Below are positions 1 through 6,792 of a stretch of DNA of 64,000 bases, one piece after another. How positions within the stretch are numbered: position 1 is the first letter of the stretch; each line of letters opens with the position of its first letter. The stretch covers positions 2,170,001 through 2,234,000 of the forward strand of contig NZ_JAKFFS010000001.1 in assembly GCF_021502725.1 (NCBI RefSeq), written 5' to 3'. A program made the position numbers and the translations under genes. Source of the stretch: Dyadobacter sp. CY345 (GTDB taxonomy: Bacteria > Bacteroidota > Bacteroidia > Cytophagales > Spirosomataceae). Below the pieces are notes generated by a model. That model was not told the DNA's origin. It searched no databases and saw only the letters and a program-made list of their open reading frames with translations.

Positions 1-7
1 ATTCATG

Positions 8-70
8 AGTTTGTGAGTAGAATAATTTGAATCAAAGGTAGAGAATTTACCCAATTTCTACTCACAAACT
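8..70. repeat. 15-bp perfect inverted repeat at the left edge
   Basis: AGTTTGTGAGTAGAA at 8-22 is matched exactly by its reverse complement at 56-70, with a 33-nt spacer. It lies just past the 3' end of the small minus-strand gene at 85-357. There is no T-tract on either side, so a standard terminator is not shown. It could be an mRNA 3' hairpin or a protein-binding site; what lies further left is outside the window. Confidence 0.6.
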
Positions 71-84
71 GTTGGTAAGATGTT

Positions 85-357
85 TTATGCCGATTTCTCG
101 ACATTGTTAATAGGTTTCAAATTTTCCCAAAACTCAATTTGAACATCATAAGCTTCTTCCGGAGTAACATAGTCAATATACTTCTCCTCCCGACCCTGGT
201 TTTTTGCCCTGACAACCGGATCAACCCAGCCATCCAGTTCGTATGTTTCTGCACGATAGTCCCAGTTTGTTTCATCCTGGCTCACATTCGCTGTTACAAT
301 CACTTTTACTTTACCTCCCATCGGACGATGAAGGATTTTTTCATAGCTTATTTCCAT
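85..357 (-). CDS. Small hypothetical protein, 90 aa
   Basis: An ATG-started reading frame on the minus strand with an acidic, soluble, unbiased composition. There is no signal peptide or membrane segment and I recognise no domain. The sequence is rich in charged residues and ends in a short Asn/Glu/Lys tail. It stands alone: the next gene is 245 nt away and runs the other way. The length and ordinary amino-acid mix favour a real gene over a shadow frame, and the overlapping plus-strand frames look like low-complexity hydrophobic shadows. Function unknown. Confidence 0.6.
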   Translation of the reverse strand: MEISYEKILHRPMGGKVKVIVTANVSQDETNWDYRAETYELDGWVDPVVRAKNQGREEKYIDYVTPEEAYDVQIEFWENLKPINNVEKSA

Positions 358-602
358 GGTTTGATAGTTTAATTTGTAGCGTCATCGCGTTTAAGTCGCT
401 TAATTTGACTTTCAATTATACCTATAAATTCAATGCCAACCAGGTCATATAGCAAGAAAAGTCCGATCTCATGCCAACATGCGGAAAAAATTAAATATTT
501 TGAATATTCTTTTGAGAGAAGTAGAAAAACTTGGTTTTTAGCCAATTTAAAAAATAAAATATTTATATTGCGGCATAATTAATAAAATCCGAGTCCACAA
601 TT

Positions 603-806
603 ATGAGGAAATCTGTATTTAACGACATCTATACATACACTAAAAAGAATGGTGATAGAGTTTTCATGATCTCTATGTTGACGGTGGTTATGATTGTCGT
701 TTTGGCTTTTAAGAAGCCAGAGCAGCGTAATTCAGGTGAAGACAGAAACTTCTCTAATGTTGAATTAAAAAAGGACAAGATCAATTATAATATCTTGTTG
801 AGATAA
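603..806 (+). CDS. Small single-pass membrane protein, 67 aa
   Basis: The frame starts ATG and encodes a basic, polar N-terminus of about 20 residues, one hydrophobic segment (about residues 22-36, rich in Met, Ile and Val) and a charged C-terminal tail. This suits a small inner-membrane protein. No known family is recognised. It stands alone between an AT-rich upstream gap and a 206-nt gap before the next gene. The coding call rests on the clean membrane topology and the start position, so confidence is moderate. Confidence 0.5.
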   Translation: MRKSVFNDIYTYTKKNGDRVFMISMLTVVMIVVLAFKKPEQRNSGEDRNFSNVELKKDKINYNILLR

Positions 807-1012
807 CCCTTCCAAAAATTTCCGAAAATACTTCCGAATAGTTTCTTCTTGCCGCACGAAGTTTCGACGCTTATTCCTTCCATAACTGAGACAGTGTATT
901 AATGCGCATCGATTCTTGCTTTTTGCAAAGTCATTGTAGCTATTCTATAATTTTATGGCACAATATTTGAACCATAAAAATTATTGAAATAAACCAAACC
1001 GAAAGATTTGTT

Positions 1013-1396
1013 ATGGAAAACAACACCACCGCCAACGAGCCTGATTCTTCACATAGGGTGACCGACATGTCCACTTTATCACAAGTATTGGAAAGATTAA
1101 GATTAAGGAAAATCGATAATGAATATAAGTGGACCGAAGAAGGTTTTAACGCCGGAAAGGGTAAAAACTACGATCCGGAAGATTTGACCATTATCAAGAC
1201 ATATCGTTTTGAAGGAGAGTCAGATCCCGCCGATACTTCAATTTTATATATTATTGAGGCAAAAGATGGAATGACTGGGTACAGTATGGATAGATACGGC
1301 GTGTATAGCGATCATGATGACGAAGAAGGATATGATAATTTCATCAGAAAAATTCCTATTTCGGATCGGGATGAACAGCTGATCTTCGAAGTTTAG
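1013..1396 (+). CDS. Conserved small hypothetical protein, 127 aa
   Basis: A soluble acidic protein. Residues 19-40 form a Met-Ser-Thr-Leu-Ser-led helix with many Arg/Lys/Glu, followed by a compact alpha/beta region rich in Tyr and Asp. From memory, short Bacteroidota proteins of this kind are sometimes labelled phosphoribosylpyrophosphate synthetase, but no PRPP-binding loop is visible here, so that label would be wrong or at least unsupported. A second in-frame ATG at 1067 (residue 19) begins the part that looks most conserved and could be the true start. A terminator follows at 1436-1478. Confidence 0.7.
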   Translation: MENNTTANEPDSSHRVTDMSTLSQVLERLRLRKIDNEYKWTEEGFNAGKGKNYDPEDLTIIKTYRFEGESDPADTSILYIIEAKDGMTGYSMDRYGVYSDHDDEEGYDNFIRKIPISDRDEQLIFEV

Positions 1397-1435
1397 GCAA
1401 GCTAATTGTTTTAAAAACCTTCATAAAAATATTCA

Positions 1436-1478
1436 AGCGGGGAAGTGGGAAACCATTCTTCCCGCTTTCTTTTTTTTT
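1436..1478 (+). terminator. Rho-independent terminator after the 1013-1396 gene
   Basis: An AGCGGG(G)AAG / CTTCCCGCT stem with a single bulged base and a 12-nt loop, followed by a T-rich run (1466-1478). It lies 40 nt past the stop codon, on the same strand. Confidence 0.75.
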
Positions 1479-1550
1479 CTCTGTTAAAATCTCTACACTT
1501 TTATCTGAGTTAATTACGGCAATTTTAATTTTAACTGAAATTGCAGTATT

Positions 1551-1570
1551 TTTACCGAACAGTCGGTAAA
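1551..1570. promoter_or_regulatory. TetR-type operator O1
   Basis: A perfect 8-bp inverted repeat, TTTACCGA-ACAG-TCGGTAAA, ends 10 bp before the ATG of the tetR-family gene. The ACCGA...TCGGT half-sites are typical of TetR/AcrR operators. A TATTTTTA stretch resembling a Bacteroidota -7 element (TAnnTTTG) overlaps its left end, so binding would block transcription: probable autorepression. Confidence 0.75.
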
Positions 1571-1580
1571 GTGAAAAGAT

Positions 1581-2150
1581 ATGCCAGTAATCAAAGTTGT
1601 TCCTGAGGATGTGGATAGAAAACTTACAGAAGTTTTCACGCAATATGGTTATGACGGCGCATCAATGGAACTGTTATCAAAGGCGACAGGCTTGAAAAAG
1701 GCGAGTTTGTATCATCGATTTCCCGGCGGTAAAAAGGATATGGCTGCTCATGTTTTGAAAAACACAGAAACGTGGTTTCAGGAGCAGGTCGGGAGTTTGC
1801 TTCATGATCAGGATCGTGAAATAGGAGAGCGGCTATCGGAAGCGATTGGAAAAATAAGTCTTTTATTTGAAGATGGCGCCCGCAACTGTTCGTTAAGAAT
1901 GTTGTCTGCTTGCAGCGAGGCCGCCTATTTCCAGGAAATCATTGCGAGTTGTTTTAAAATTCTGCGCGATGGTTTTTCTTTCGTTGCAAGGGAAAGCGGT
2001 CTGTCTGAAAGAGAAGCAAATGAAAGATCAATGCAGGCGATTATAAATATTCAGGGCTCCCTGGTGTTATCCCGCGCGATGGGTGATAATGATATCTTCA
2101 AAACGAGTATTTCAGCGATACCCCAACTTCTTGGCATTCAGAAGAAATAA
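1581..2150 (+). CDS. TetR/AcrR-family transcriptional regulator
   Basis: A 189-aa protein of the usual TetR size. The N-terminal helix-turn-helix lies at about residues 27-47 (Ala-Ser-Met-Glu-Leu...Gly-Leu-Lys-Lys-Ala-Ser-Leu-Tyr-His-Arg-Phe), with the Tyr-His-Arg-Phe recognition-helix end typical of the family. The C-terminal half is helical and would bind a ligand and dimerise. The gene sits between two operators with the same half-sites, one before itself (1551-1570) and one before fabF (2170-2189). This suggests it represses both itself and the downstream ketoacyl synthase, perhaps sensing a fatty-acid or membrane signal. The ligand cannot be read from sequence. Confidence 0.9.
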   Translation: MPVIKVVPEDVDRKLTEVFTQYGYDGASMELLSKATGLKKASLYHRFPGGKKDMAAHVLKNTETWFQEQVGSLLHDQDREIGERLSEAIGKISLLFEDGARNCSLRMLSACSEAAYFQEIIASCFKILRDGFSFVARESGLSEREANERSMQAIINIQGSLVLSRAMGDNDIFKTSISAIPQLLGIQKK

Positions 2151-2169
2151 AATAGAAAATAATTTTTAT

Positions 2170-2189
2170 TTTACCGATCGTTCGGTAAA
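2170..2189. promoter_or_regulatory. TetR-type operator O2, upstream of fabF
   Basis: TTTACCGA-TCGT-TCGGTAAA: the same two 8-bp half-sites and 4-bp spacer as the operator at 1551-1570, differing only in the spacer. It lies 19 bp past the tetR stop and 119 bp before the fabF ATG. A TATTTTAC stretch like a weak -7 element again overlaps its left edge. Confidence 0.75.
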
Positions 2190-2308
2190 TTTACAATTTC
2201 TTAGCTGTAAAAGTTTTTTTCGGGAGGTTTTAGATTAAACAAACTTTAATTTCGTCCCCTGAAATCGGCAACTAACTAAAAAGTTAATATAAAATCGAAG
2301 TCTGGAAA

Positions 2309-3571
2309 ATGAAAATTAATAAGGAATTAAACCGTGTGGTAGTAACAGGCCTTGGTGCACTGACGCCGATCGGAAACAATGTAGATGATTTTTGGAGTTC
2401 ATTGATTAATGGCGTTAGCGGTGCCGGGAATATAACAAAGTTTGACACCACACATTTCAAAACCAAATTTGCATGTGAGCTAAAAGGCATAAATGCACAG
2501 GATTTTTTTGAAAGAAATGAAGCAAGAAAATACGATCCTTTCACGCAGTATGCGTTGATCGCAGTGGACCAGGCGGTACAAAATGCCAATATAAATTTTG
2601 ATAAACTCAATAAAAATAGGGTTGGTGTAATCTGGGGAAGTGGTAATGGAGGTATTCAAACCTTTCAGGAGCAGGTTATGGAATTTGCTTTGGGAAATGG
2701 TACGCCACGTTTTAATCCCTATTTTATTCCAAAAATGATTGTGGACATCGCTTCTGGCGTTATTTCGATTAAATATGGTCTTCGAGGACCAAACTTTACG
2801 ACGGTATCCGCTTGTGCCAGTTCTAACACAGCGATCATTGATGCTTTTAATTACATACGTTGGGGCAAAGCGGACATGATTATCACCGGTGGGTCAGAAG
2901 CTCCCATCAATGAAACATCAATTGGCGGGTTCAACGCATCCAAAGCCTTATCCACTTACAACGAAGATCCTTCAAAAGCTTCACGTCCTTTCGATGTGAA
3001 ACGGGATGGATTTGTCATGGGAGAAGGGGCCGGTGCCTTGGTGCTTGAAAGTTATGAGCACGCTGTAAAACGTGGCGCACCGATTCTCGCTGAGGTTGTG
3101 GGTGGTGGTATGGCAGCTGACGCTTATCATTTAACAGGGACACATCCGGAGGGAGAAGGCGCTTATCTTGGAATTTTGGAAGCGCTGGCTGAGGCCAATT
3201 TGCAGCCAGGTGAAATTGATTATTTGAACGTTCATGCGACTTCAACGCCAATGGGTGACGCAAGCGAATTGAAATCTGTGGAACGTGTTTTTGGTTTTAA
3301 TTCCGGGCTTAACATCAGCGCGACGAAATCGATGACCGGACACTTATTGGGTGGAGCCGGAGCGATCGAGGCAATTGCATGTATCAAAGCGACCATGCAC
3401 GACATCGTACCGCCAACGATCAACACAACAGAAATAGATGCCGACTTTGAGGGCAGATTTAATCTGACGTTAGGAGCCGCGCAAAACAGAAAGGTCAATT
3501 ATGCGATGAGCAATACTTTTGGTTTCGGTGGACATATTGCAACAAGTGTATTTAAAAAGTTTGAAGAATAG
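2309..3571 (+). CDS. fabF: 3-oxoacyl-ACP synthase II (KAS II type)
   Basis: A 420-aa thiolase-fold condensing enzyme that extends acyl-ACP with malonyl-ACP in fatty-acid synthesis. The full Cys-His-His triad is visible: Cys169 in VSACASSN, His309 in NVHATSTPMGD and His345 in TKSMTGHLLGGAGA, with Lys340. The C-terminal Gly-Phe-Gly-Gly-His loop is also present. Unlike housekeeping fabF, it has no acpP beside it; it follows a tetR gene and a TetR-type operator. A second, inducible copy (membrane adjustment, or synthesis of a special acyl chain) is therefore plausible. A strong terminator follows. Confidence 0.93.
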   Translation: MKINKELNRVVVTGLGALTPIGNNVDDFWSSLINGVSGAGNITKFDTTHFKTKFACELKGINAQDFFERNEARKYDPFTQYALIAVDQAVQNANINFDKLNKNRVGVIWGSGNGGIQTFQEQVMEFALGNGTPRFNPYFIPKMIVDIASGVISIKYGLRGPNFTTVSACASSNTAIIDAFNYIRWGKADMIITGGSEAPINETSIGGFNASKALSTYNEDPSKASRPFDVKRDGFVMGEGAGALVLESYEHAVKRGAPILAEVVGGGMAADAYHLTGTHPEGEGAYLGILEALAEANLQPGEIDYLNVHATSTPMGDASELKSVERVFGFNSGLNISATKSMTGHLLGGAGAIEAIACIKATMHDIVPPTINTTEIDADFEGRFNLTLGAAQNRKVNYAMSNTFGFGGHIATSVFKKFEE

Positions 3572-3599
3572 ATTGTTAGTGATTATTCATCCACAAAGT

Positions 3600-3634
3600 C
3601 CCCTGAACTTGTTTTGAAGTTTAGGGGCTTTTTT
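3600..3634 (+). terminator. Terminator of fabF
   Basis: CCCCTGAACTT / AAGTTTAGGGG forms an 11-bp stem with one G-U pair and a 6-nt loop, followed by CTTTTTT. It begins 28 nt after the fabF stop. Confidence 0.85.
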
Positions 3635-3685
3635 ATAACCTATACGAGATTGAATAATGTAAAAAGTGCTGCATAGCAATAAATA

Positions 3686-3752
3686 TAAAAAGCCTTGATA
3701 TCATCAAGGCTCTTTTGCTCATTTTAACCCTCCTCTACACTTGTAAAATAAG
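3686..3752 (-). ncRNA. Candidate small RNA, about 65 nt
   Basis: The minus strand from about 3752 to 3686 has every part of a small transcript. A near-consensus promoter lies at 3788-3758. The 5' end can fold as CACTT...AAGTG (3754-3738). An exposed AGAGGAGGG follows (3736-3728). A 9-bp terminator hairpin, AGCCTTGAT/ATCAAGGCT (3711-3691), then leads into UUUU-AUAUUU. The purine run sits 5 nt before an ATG (3722) that opens a 29-codon frame ending at 3633, but that frame reads through the terminator, so a regulatory RNA is the better guess than a peptide. No known RNA family is recognised. Function unknown. Confidence 0.5.
3691..3711. terminator. Terminator hairpin of the candidate small RNA
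   Basis: AGCCTTGAT-ATC-ATCAAGGCT is a perfect 9-bp stem. On the minus strand it is followed by TTTTATATTT, on the plus strand by CTTTTG, so it could work in both directions. The minus-strand fit is better and pairs with the promoter at 3758-3788. Confidence 0.65.
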
Positions 3753-3757
3753 TGGCA

Positions 3758-3788
3758 CAAAAGTAGGAGGTGAAAATTTAATAACAAA
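3758..3788 (-). promoter_or_regulatory. Bacteroidota-type promoter, TTTG-N19-TACTTTTG
   Basis: On the minus strand TTTG (3788-3785) is followed after exactly 19 nt by TACTTTTG (3765-3758). This matches the -33/-7 consensus of the housekeeping sigma factor in this phylum. No annotated gene lies downstream on this strand; the next feature is the terminator hairpin about 50 nt on. Confidence 0.65.
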
Positions 3789-3798
3789 GCAAATAATA

Positions 3799-3830
3799 GA
3801 ATTAATATTACCTATTTGTAATATTAATTC
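3799..3830. repeat. 13-bp perfect palindrome, AT-rich
   Basis: GAATTAATATTAC-CTATTT-GTAATATTAATTC. Both arms match at all 13 positions. There is no T-tract, so it is more likely a protein-binding site or an RNA hairpin than a terminator. It lies 11 bp upstream of the -33 box of the minus-strand promoter and about 220 bp before the gene at 4051. Confidence 0.6.
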
Positions 3831-4050
3831 GCAATAAATATTCGATCCTGTGAATTATCGCAACAATTTGATTTCTAAATTGTCAGGAACAGTTGCCGGA
3901 AAGCTGGATATAAGTTCCCGGTATAAGTGCTATTAAATTGTTTTGAAATTGGTACGATTTTAATAAAACATAAAAGAAAATTTAATATTCAACGTTTAAA
4001 GGCTGTATAGCAAGATTATTACACGGGTTAAACCTAAAAAACAATATAGT

Positions 4051-4287
4051 ATGTTCGTGCCAAAATTTATGAAGGACGATTGGGTCAGGAGGAAAGGTAG
4101 TTCGCAACTAATGCAAATCGATGAATATCAGACAGAGCTGGTTGTAGAAGTATTAGCGGGAAGAAAATCGGCTGAACATATTCACAGGCAGTACAATGGG
4201 AAAGTCTGGTGTACGTGGATCAATGAAAATGAGCATGTCGTGTCAGAGCCATTTCCTGAATCAGAATTGGAAGTTGCCAAACAGTAG
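4051..4287 (+). CDS. YodC/DUF2158-like small protein, 78 aa
   Basis: A compact protein that opens with Phe-Lys-Asp-Asp-Trp-Val-Arg-Arg-Lys-Gly-Ser and has a central beta-rich part with Val-Trp-Cys-Thr-Trp. It ends in Phe-Pro-Glu-Ser-Glu-Leu. The pattern of a gap before Val, a Gly turn, a Cys-x-Trp strand and a final F-x-E-x-x-L matches the DUF2158 (YodC) family of small SH3-like proteins, whose function is unknown. It stands alone after a long gap. Confidence 0.7.
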   Translation: MFVPKFMKDDWVRRKGSSQLMQIDEYQTELVVEVLAGRKSAEHIHRQYNGKVWCTWINENEHVVSEPFPESELEVAKQ

Positions 4288-4390
4288 GATTGGTCGTCTC
4301 AGAAATTGTAGGACCTGGCAAGTATAATGATTTTTATAAATACTTTAATATACTGTGTTTGTAAGAGTCAAATTATCAATTCTGCGAGAT

Positions 4391-5515
4391 ATGCGTATAC
4401 AGTTATCAGTTCTCAGGCTATTTATCTTGCTTGCTTCTTTTTCAGGAGGTTATGCATTGGCCCAGCCAGCGACATTGGCTACCGGTTCGGCCGCACCGGA
4501 TTTTAATTTAAAAAATGTTGACGGGAAAAATTATTCCTTGAAGAGCTTCGCCGACGCCAACGTCCTGGCGATCGTGTTTACATGCAACCATTGCCCTACC
4601 GCGCAGGCATACGAAGACAGATTAATCGCTTTGACATCTGAATTTAAAGACAAAAAGGTTGCGGTCTTGGCCATATCTTCTAATGATCCCAAGGCGATCC
4701 GGCTGGATGAGTTGGGATATACAGACATGGGCGACACTTTTGATGAAATGCAGCTTCGCGCAAAGGACAAAGGTTATAACTTCCCCTATCTATATGATGG
4801 AGATGATCAGGCAACGGCTTTGGCTTACGGCCCCGTTGCGACTCCGCATATCTTTATTTTTGATAAGGAAAGAAAACTTCGGTATACAGGCAGAATTGAT
4901 GATGTTGAAAAGCCTACCGGAACTCCCAAGAACAGAGATGCACACAATGCGATCCTGGAATTGATCGCCGGCAAACCTGTCACTGTTGCAACAACCAAAA
5001 CTTTCGGCTGTTCAATGAAGTGGACTACGAAAGAGCATAACGTGCAGGATGAGGAAGCGGGCTGGGCAAAGGAGCCTGTAAGTTTAGAGACCATAGACGA
5101 GGCAGGTATCAAAGAATTAATTTCCAATAAATCTGATAAGCTAAGATTGATCAATGTCTGGGCGACATGGTGCGGCCCTTGCGTAACCGAATTTCCGGAT
5201 TTTATGCAGATGCATCACATGTATCGAAACCGGGATTTTGAGTTTATTTCGATCAGCGCGGATACACCGGATAAGAAAGGTAAAGCTTTAAAATTTCTGC
5301 AAGGAAAAAGGGCTTCGAACAAGAACTTTATTTTTCAAAGTGAAGATAAATATAAGCTAATCGAAGCGATTGATCCGAAATGGCAGGGAGCGCTTCCTTA
5401 TACAATTCTGGTGGAGCCGGGCGGCAAAATAGTATATGCACAACAAGGGCCCATCGACCCTAAAAAAATGAAAAAGATTGTAGTTGAAAATAAATATTTA
5501 GGCCGGTTTTACTGA
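4391..5515 (+). CDS. Exported double thioredoxin-fold protein
   Basis: I chose the ATG at 4391 because it opens a good signal peptide (basic start, hydrophobic core, cleavage after Ala-Leu-Ala-Gln); a GTG at 4355 would add 12 unlikely residues. The mature protein has two thioredoxin-fold domains. The first (about residues 30-190) is peroxiredoxin/TlpA-like, with Cys-Asn-His-Cys-Pro in place of the usual Trp-Cys-x-x-Cys. The second (about 230-370) is classical, with Trp-Ala-Thr-Trp-Cys-Gly-Pro-Cys. It probably works in the periplasm in thiol-disulphide exchange. Two active sites in one chain suggest electron relay between domains, which is an inference. It stands alone. Confidence 0.85.
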   Translation: MRIQLSVLRLFILLASFSGGYALAQPATLATGSAAPDFNLKNVDGKNYSLKSFADANVLAIVFTCNHCPTAQAYEDRLIALTSEFKDKKVAVLAISSNDPKAIRLDELGYTDMGDTFDEMQLRAKDKGYNFPYLYDGDDQATALAYGPVATPHIFIFDKERKLRYTGRIDDVEKPTGTPKNRDAHNAILELIAGKPVTVATTKTFGCSMKWTTKEHNVQDEEAGWAKEPVSLETIDEAGIKELISNKSDKLRLINVWATWCGPCVTEFPDFMQMHHMYRNRDFEFISISADTPDKKGKALKFLQGKRASNKNFIFQSEDKYKLIEAIDPKWQGALPYTILVEPGGKIVYAQQGPIDPKKMKKIVVENKYLGRFY

Positions 5516-5537
5516 TAAAATGATTCCAAATACCAGC

Positions 5538-5582
5538 ACAACCACGAAGTGATTTTAAAAAGCAATTTGTGGTTGTTGTTTT
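5538..5582 (+). terminator. Probable terminator after the thioredoxin-fold gene
   Basis: ACAACCAC / GTGGTTGT forms an 8-bp stem with a 23-nt loop and is followed by TGTTTT. The loop is long, so this is only moderately convincing. Confidence 0.45.
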
Positions 5583-5634
5583 AGCAGCAGCAAAATTGAG
5601 CTTTCTTTTTGGCTAAATAAATTTTTAAATCTTC

Positions 5635-6776
5635 ATGCATAGAAGGACATTTGTTAAAAGCGCAGGTATGCTCGCCGGTGCCGGTTTGGCACTTCCTGAT
5701 TTAATGGGAGCGGTTGGCACATCTGTTTCAAAAAATAAATTACCCAAATGGAAGGGTTTCAATTTGCTCGATTTCTTCTCGCCAGACCCGAATTCTTCGA
5801 GAAAAAGAACAGAAGTGGAGCAATTAAAATGGATCAGTGACTGGGGATTTGACTTCATTCGCCTTCCTATGGCATATCCGTCATATCTCAAATTTGACAG
5901 AACCAAAAATATCACGCCAAAAGAAATTTATCAGATCGACGAGCAGGCGGTGGATCGAATTGACAATCTGGTTTCGCTTGCCCATAAATATAAATTACAT
6001 GTCAGCCTGAACCTCCACAGGGCTCCAGGTTATTGCGTCAATGCTGGATTTAATGAGCCATATAATCTTTGGAAAGACCAGGAAGCGCTTGACGCTTTTT
6101 GTTTTCATTGGAATATGTGGGCAAAACGATATAAAAAGTATCTTCAAGGCTGATAAGTTTTGATCTGCTCAATGAGCCTAGTATGCGTGAGGACATGAAC
6201 GAACAGCTTTCTAAAAGAAGCGCTGTGCCGGGTGCTGTATATAGAAAACTTGTCATTGCTGCTTCGGAAGCGATTCGGAAAGAAAATTCAGGCCACCTGA
6301 TCATTGCAGACGGAAATGATGTCGGCTCCAACGTAATTCCTGAAATTACAGATTTAAACATTGGTCAAAGCTGTCGTGGATACCACCCTGGTACTATTTC
6401 ACATTATAAAGCTCCTTGGGCACATAAGGATCCGGAAAATCTTCCTGAGCCTAAATGGCCGGGCCAGGTTGGGGATCAATATCTGAGCAGGGAGATGCTT
6501 GAAAAATACTATAAACCGTGGATTGATCTTGTAAAACAGGGAGTTGGGGTTCATTGCGGAGAATGTGGCTGCTGGAATAAAACCCCGCACGCAGTATTTT
6601 TGGCCTGGTTTGAAGATGTGCTTGATATTCTTTCTTCAAATGGCATCGGTTTTTCGTTATGGGAGTTCGCAGGAGATTTTGGTGTTCTTGACTCGGGCAG
6701 AACGGATGTTGTCTACGAGGATTTTCACGGCCATAAACTCGACAGAAAATTGCTTAACCTGATGTTGAAATATTGA
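5635..6776 (+). pseudogene. GH5-type glycoside hydrolase, split by a -1 frameshift
   Basis: Two adjoining frames make one cellulase-family (GH5, TIM-barrel) protein. The first (5635-6153) has a Tat-like or ordinary signal segment (Arg-Arg-Thr-Phe-Val-Lys...) and the early barrel strands. The second (open from 6135, with a first ATG at 6183) holds the catalytic Asn-Glu-Pro (in FDLLNEPS, read before that ATG) and a second Glu in Leu-Trp-Glu-Phe near the end. Restoring one base in the five-A run at 6133-6137 joins the frames through Lys-Val-Ser-Ser-Arg-Leu-Ile-Ser-Phe-Asp. It is either a real frameshift mutation, a sequencing error in the homopolymer or, less likely, programmed slippage. All key residues survive, so the break looks recent. 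Confidence 0.8.
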
Positions 6777-6792
6777 TTTATAAGCACTCACA

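Larger units (their letters stand above)
3635..4050. other. Intergenic region with small-RNA unit and palindrome
   Basis: No conventional gene is seen between fabF and the 78-aa gene at 4051. The region is not empty: it holds a minus-strand promoter (3758-3788), a candidate small transcript with its terminator (3686-3752) and a 13-bp perfect palindrome (3799-3830). From 3831 to 4050 it is AT-rich with nothing recognisable. Confidence 0.6.

Noticed and set aside
1356-1643. 95-codon minus-strand frame
   Set aside because: Overlaps the ends of two good plus-strand genes, a terminator and an operator; the composition is not coding-like.
3633-3722. 29-codon frame within the candidate small RNA
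   Set aside because: It has a good Shine-Dalgarno-like sequence, but the terminator hairpin lies inside it, so a full-length message is unlikely; kept only as part of the RNA finding.
6133-6153. Programmed -1 frameshift in the GH5 gene as first explanation
   Set aside because: The heptamer T-AAA-AAG is only partly slippery, and no downstream pseudoknot or stem was evident; mutation or read error is simpler.
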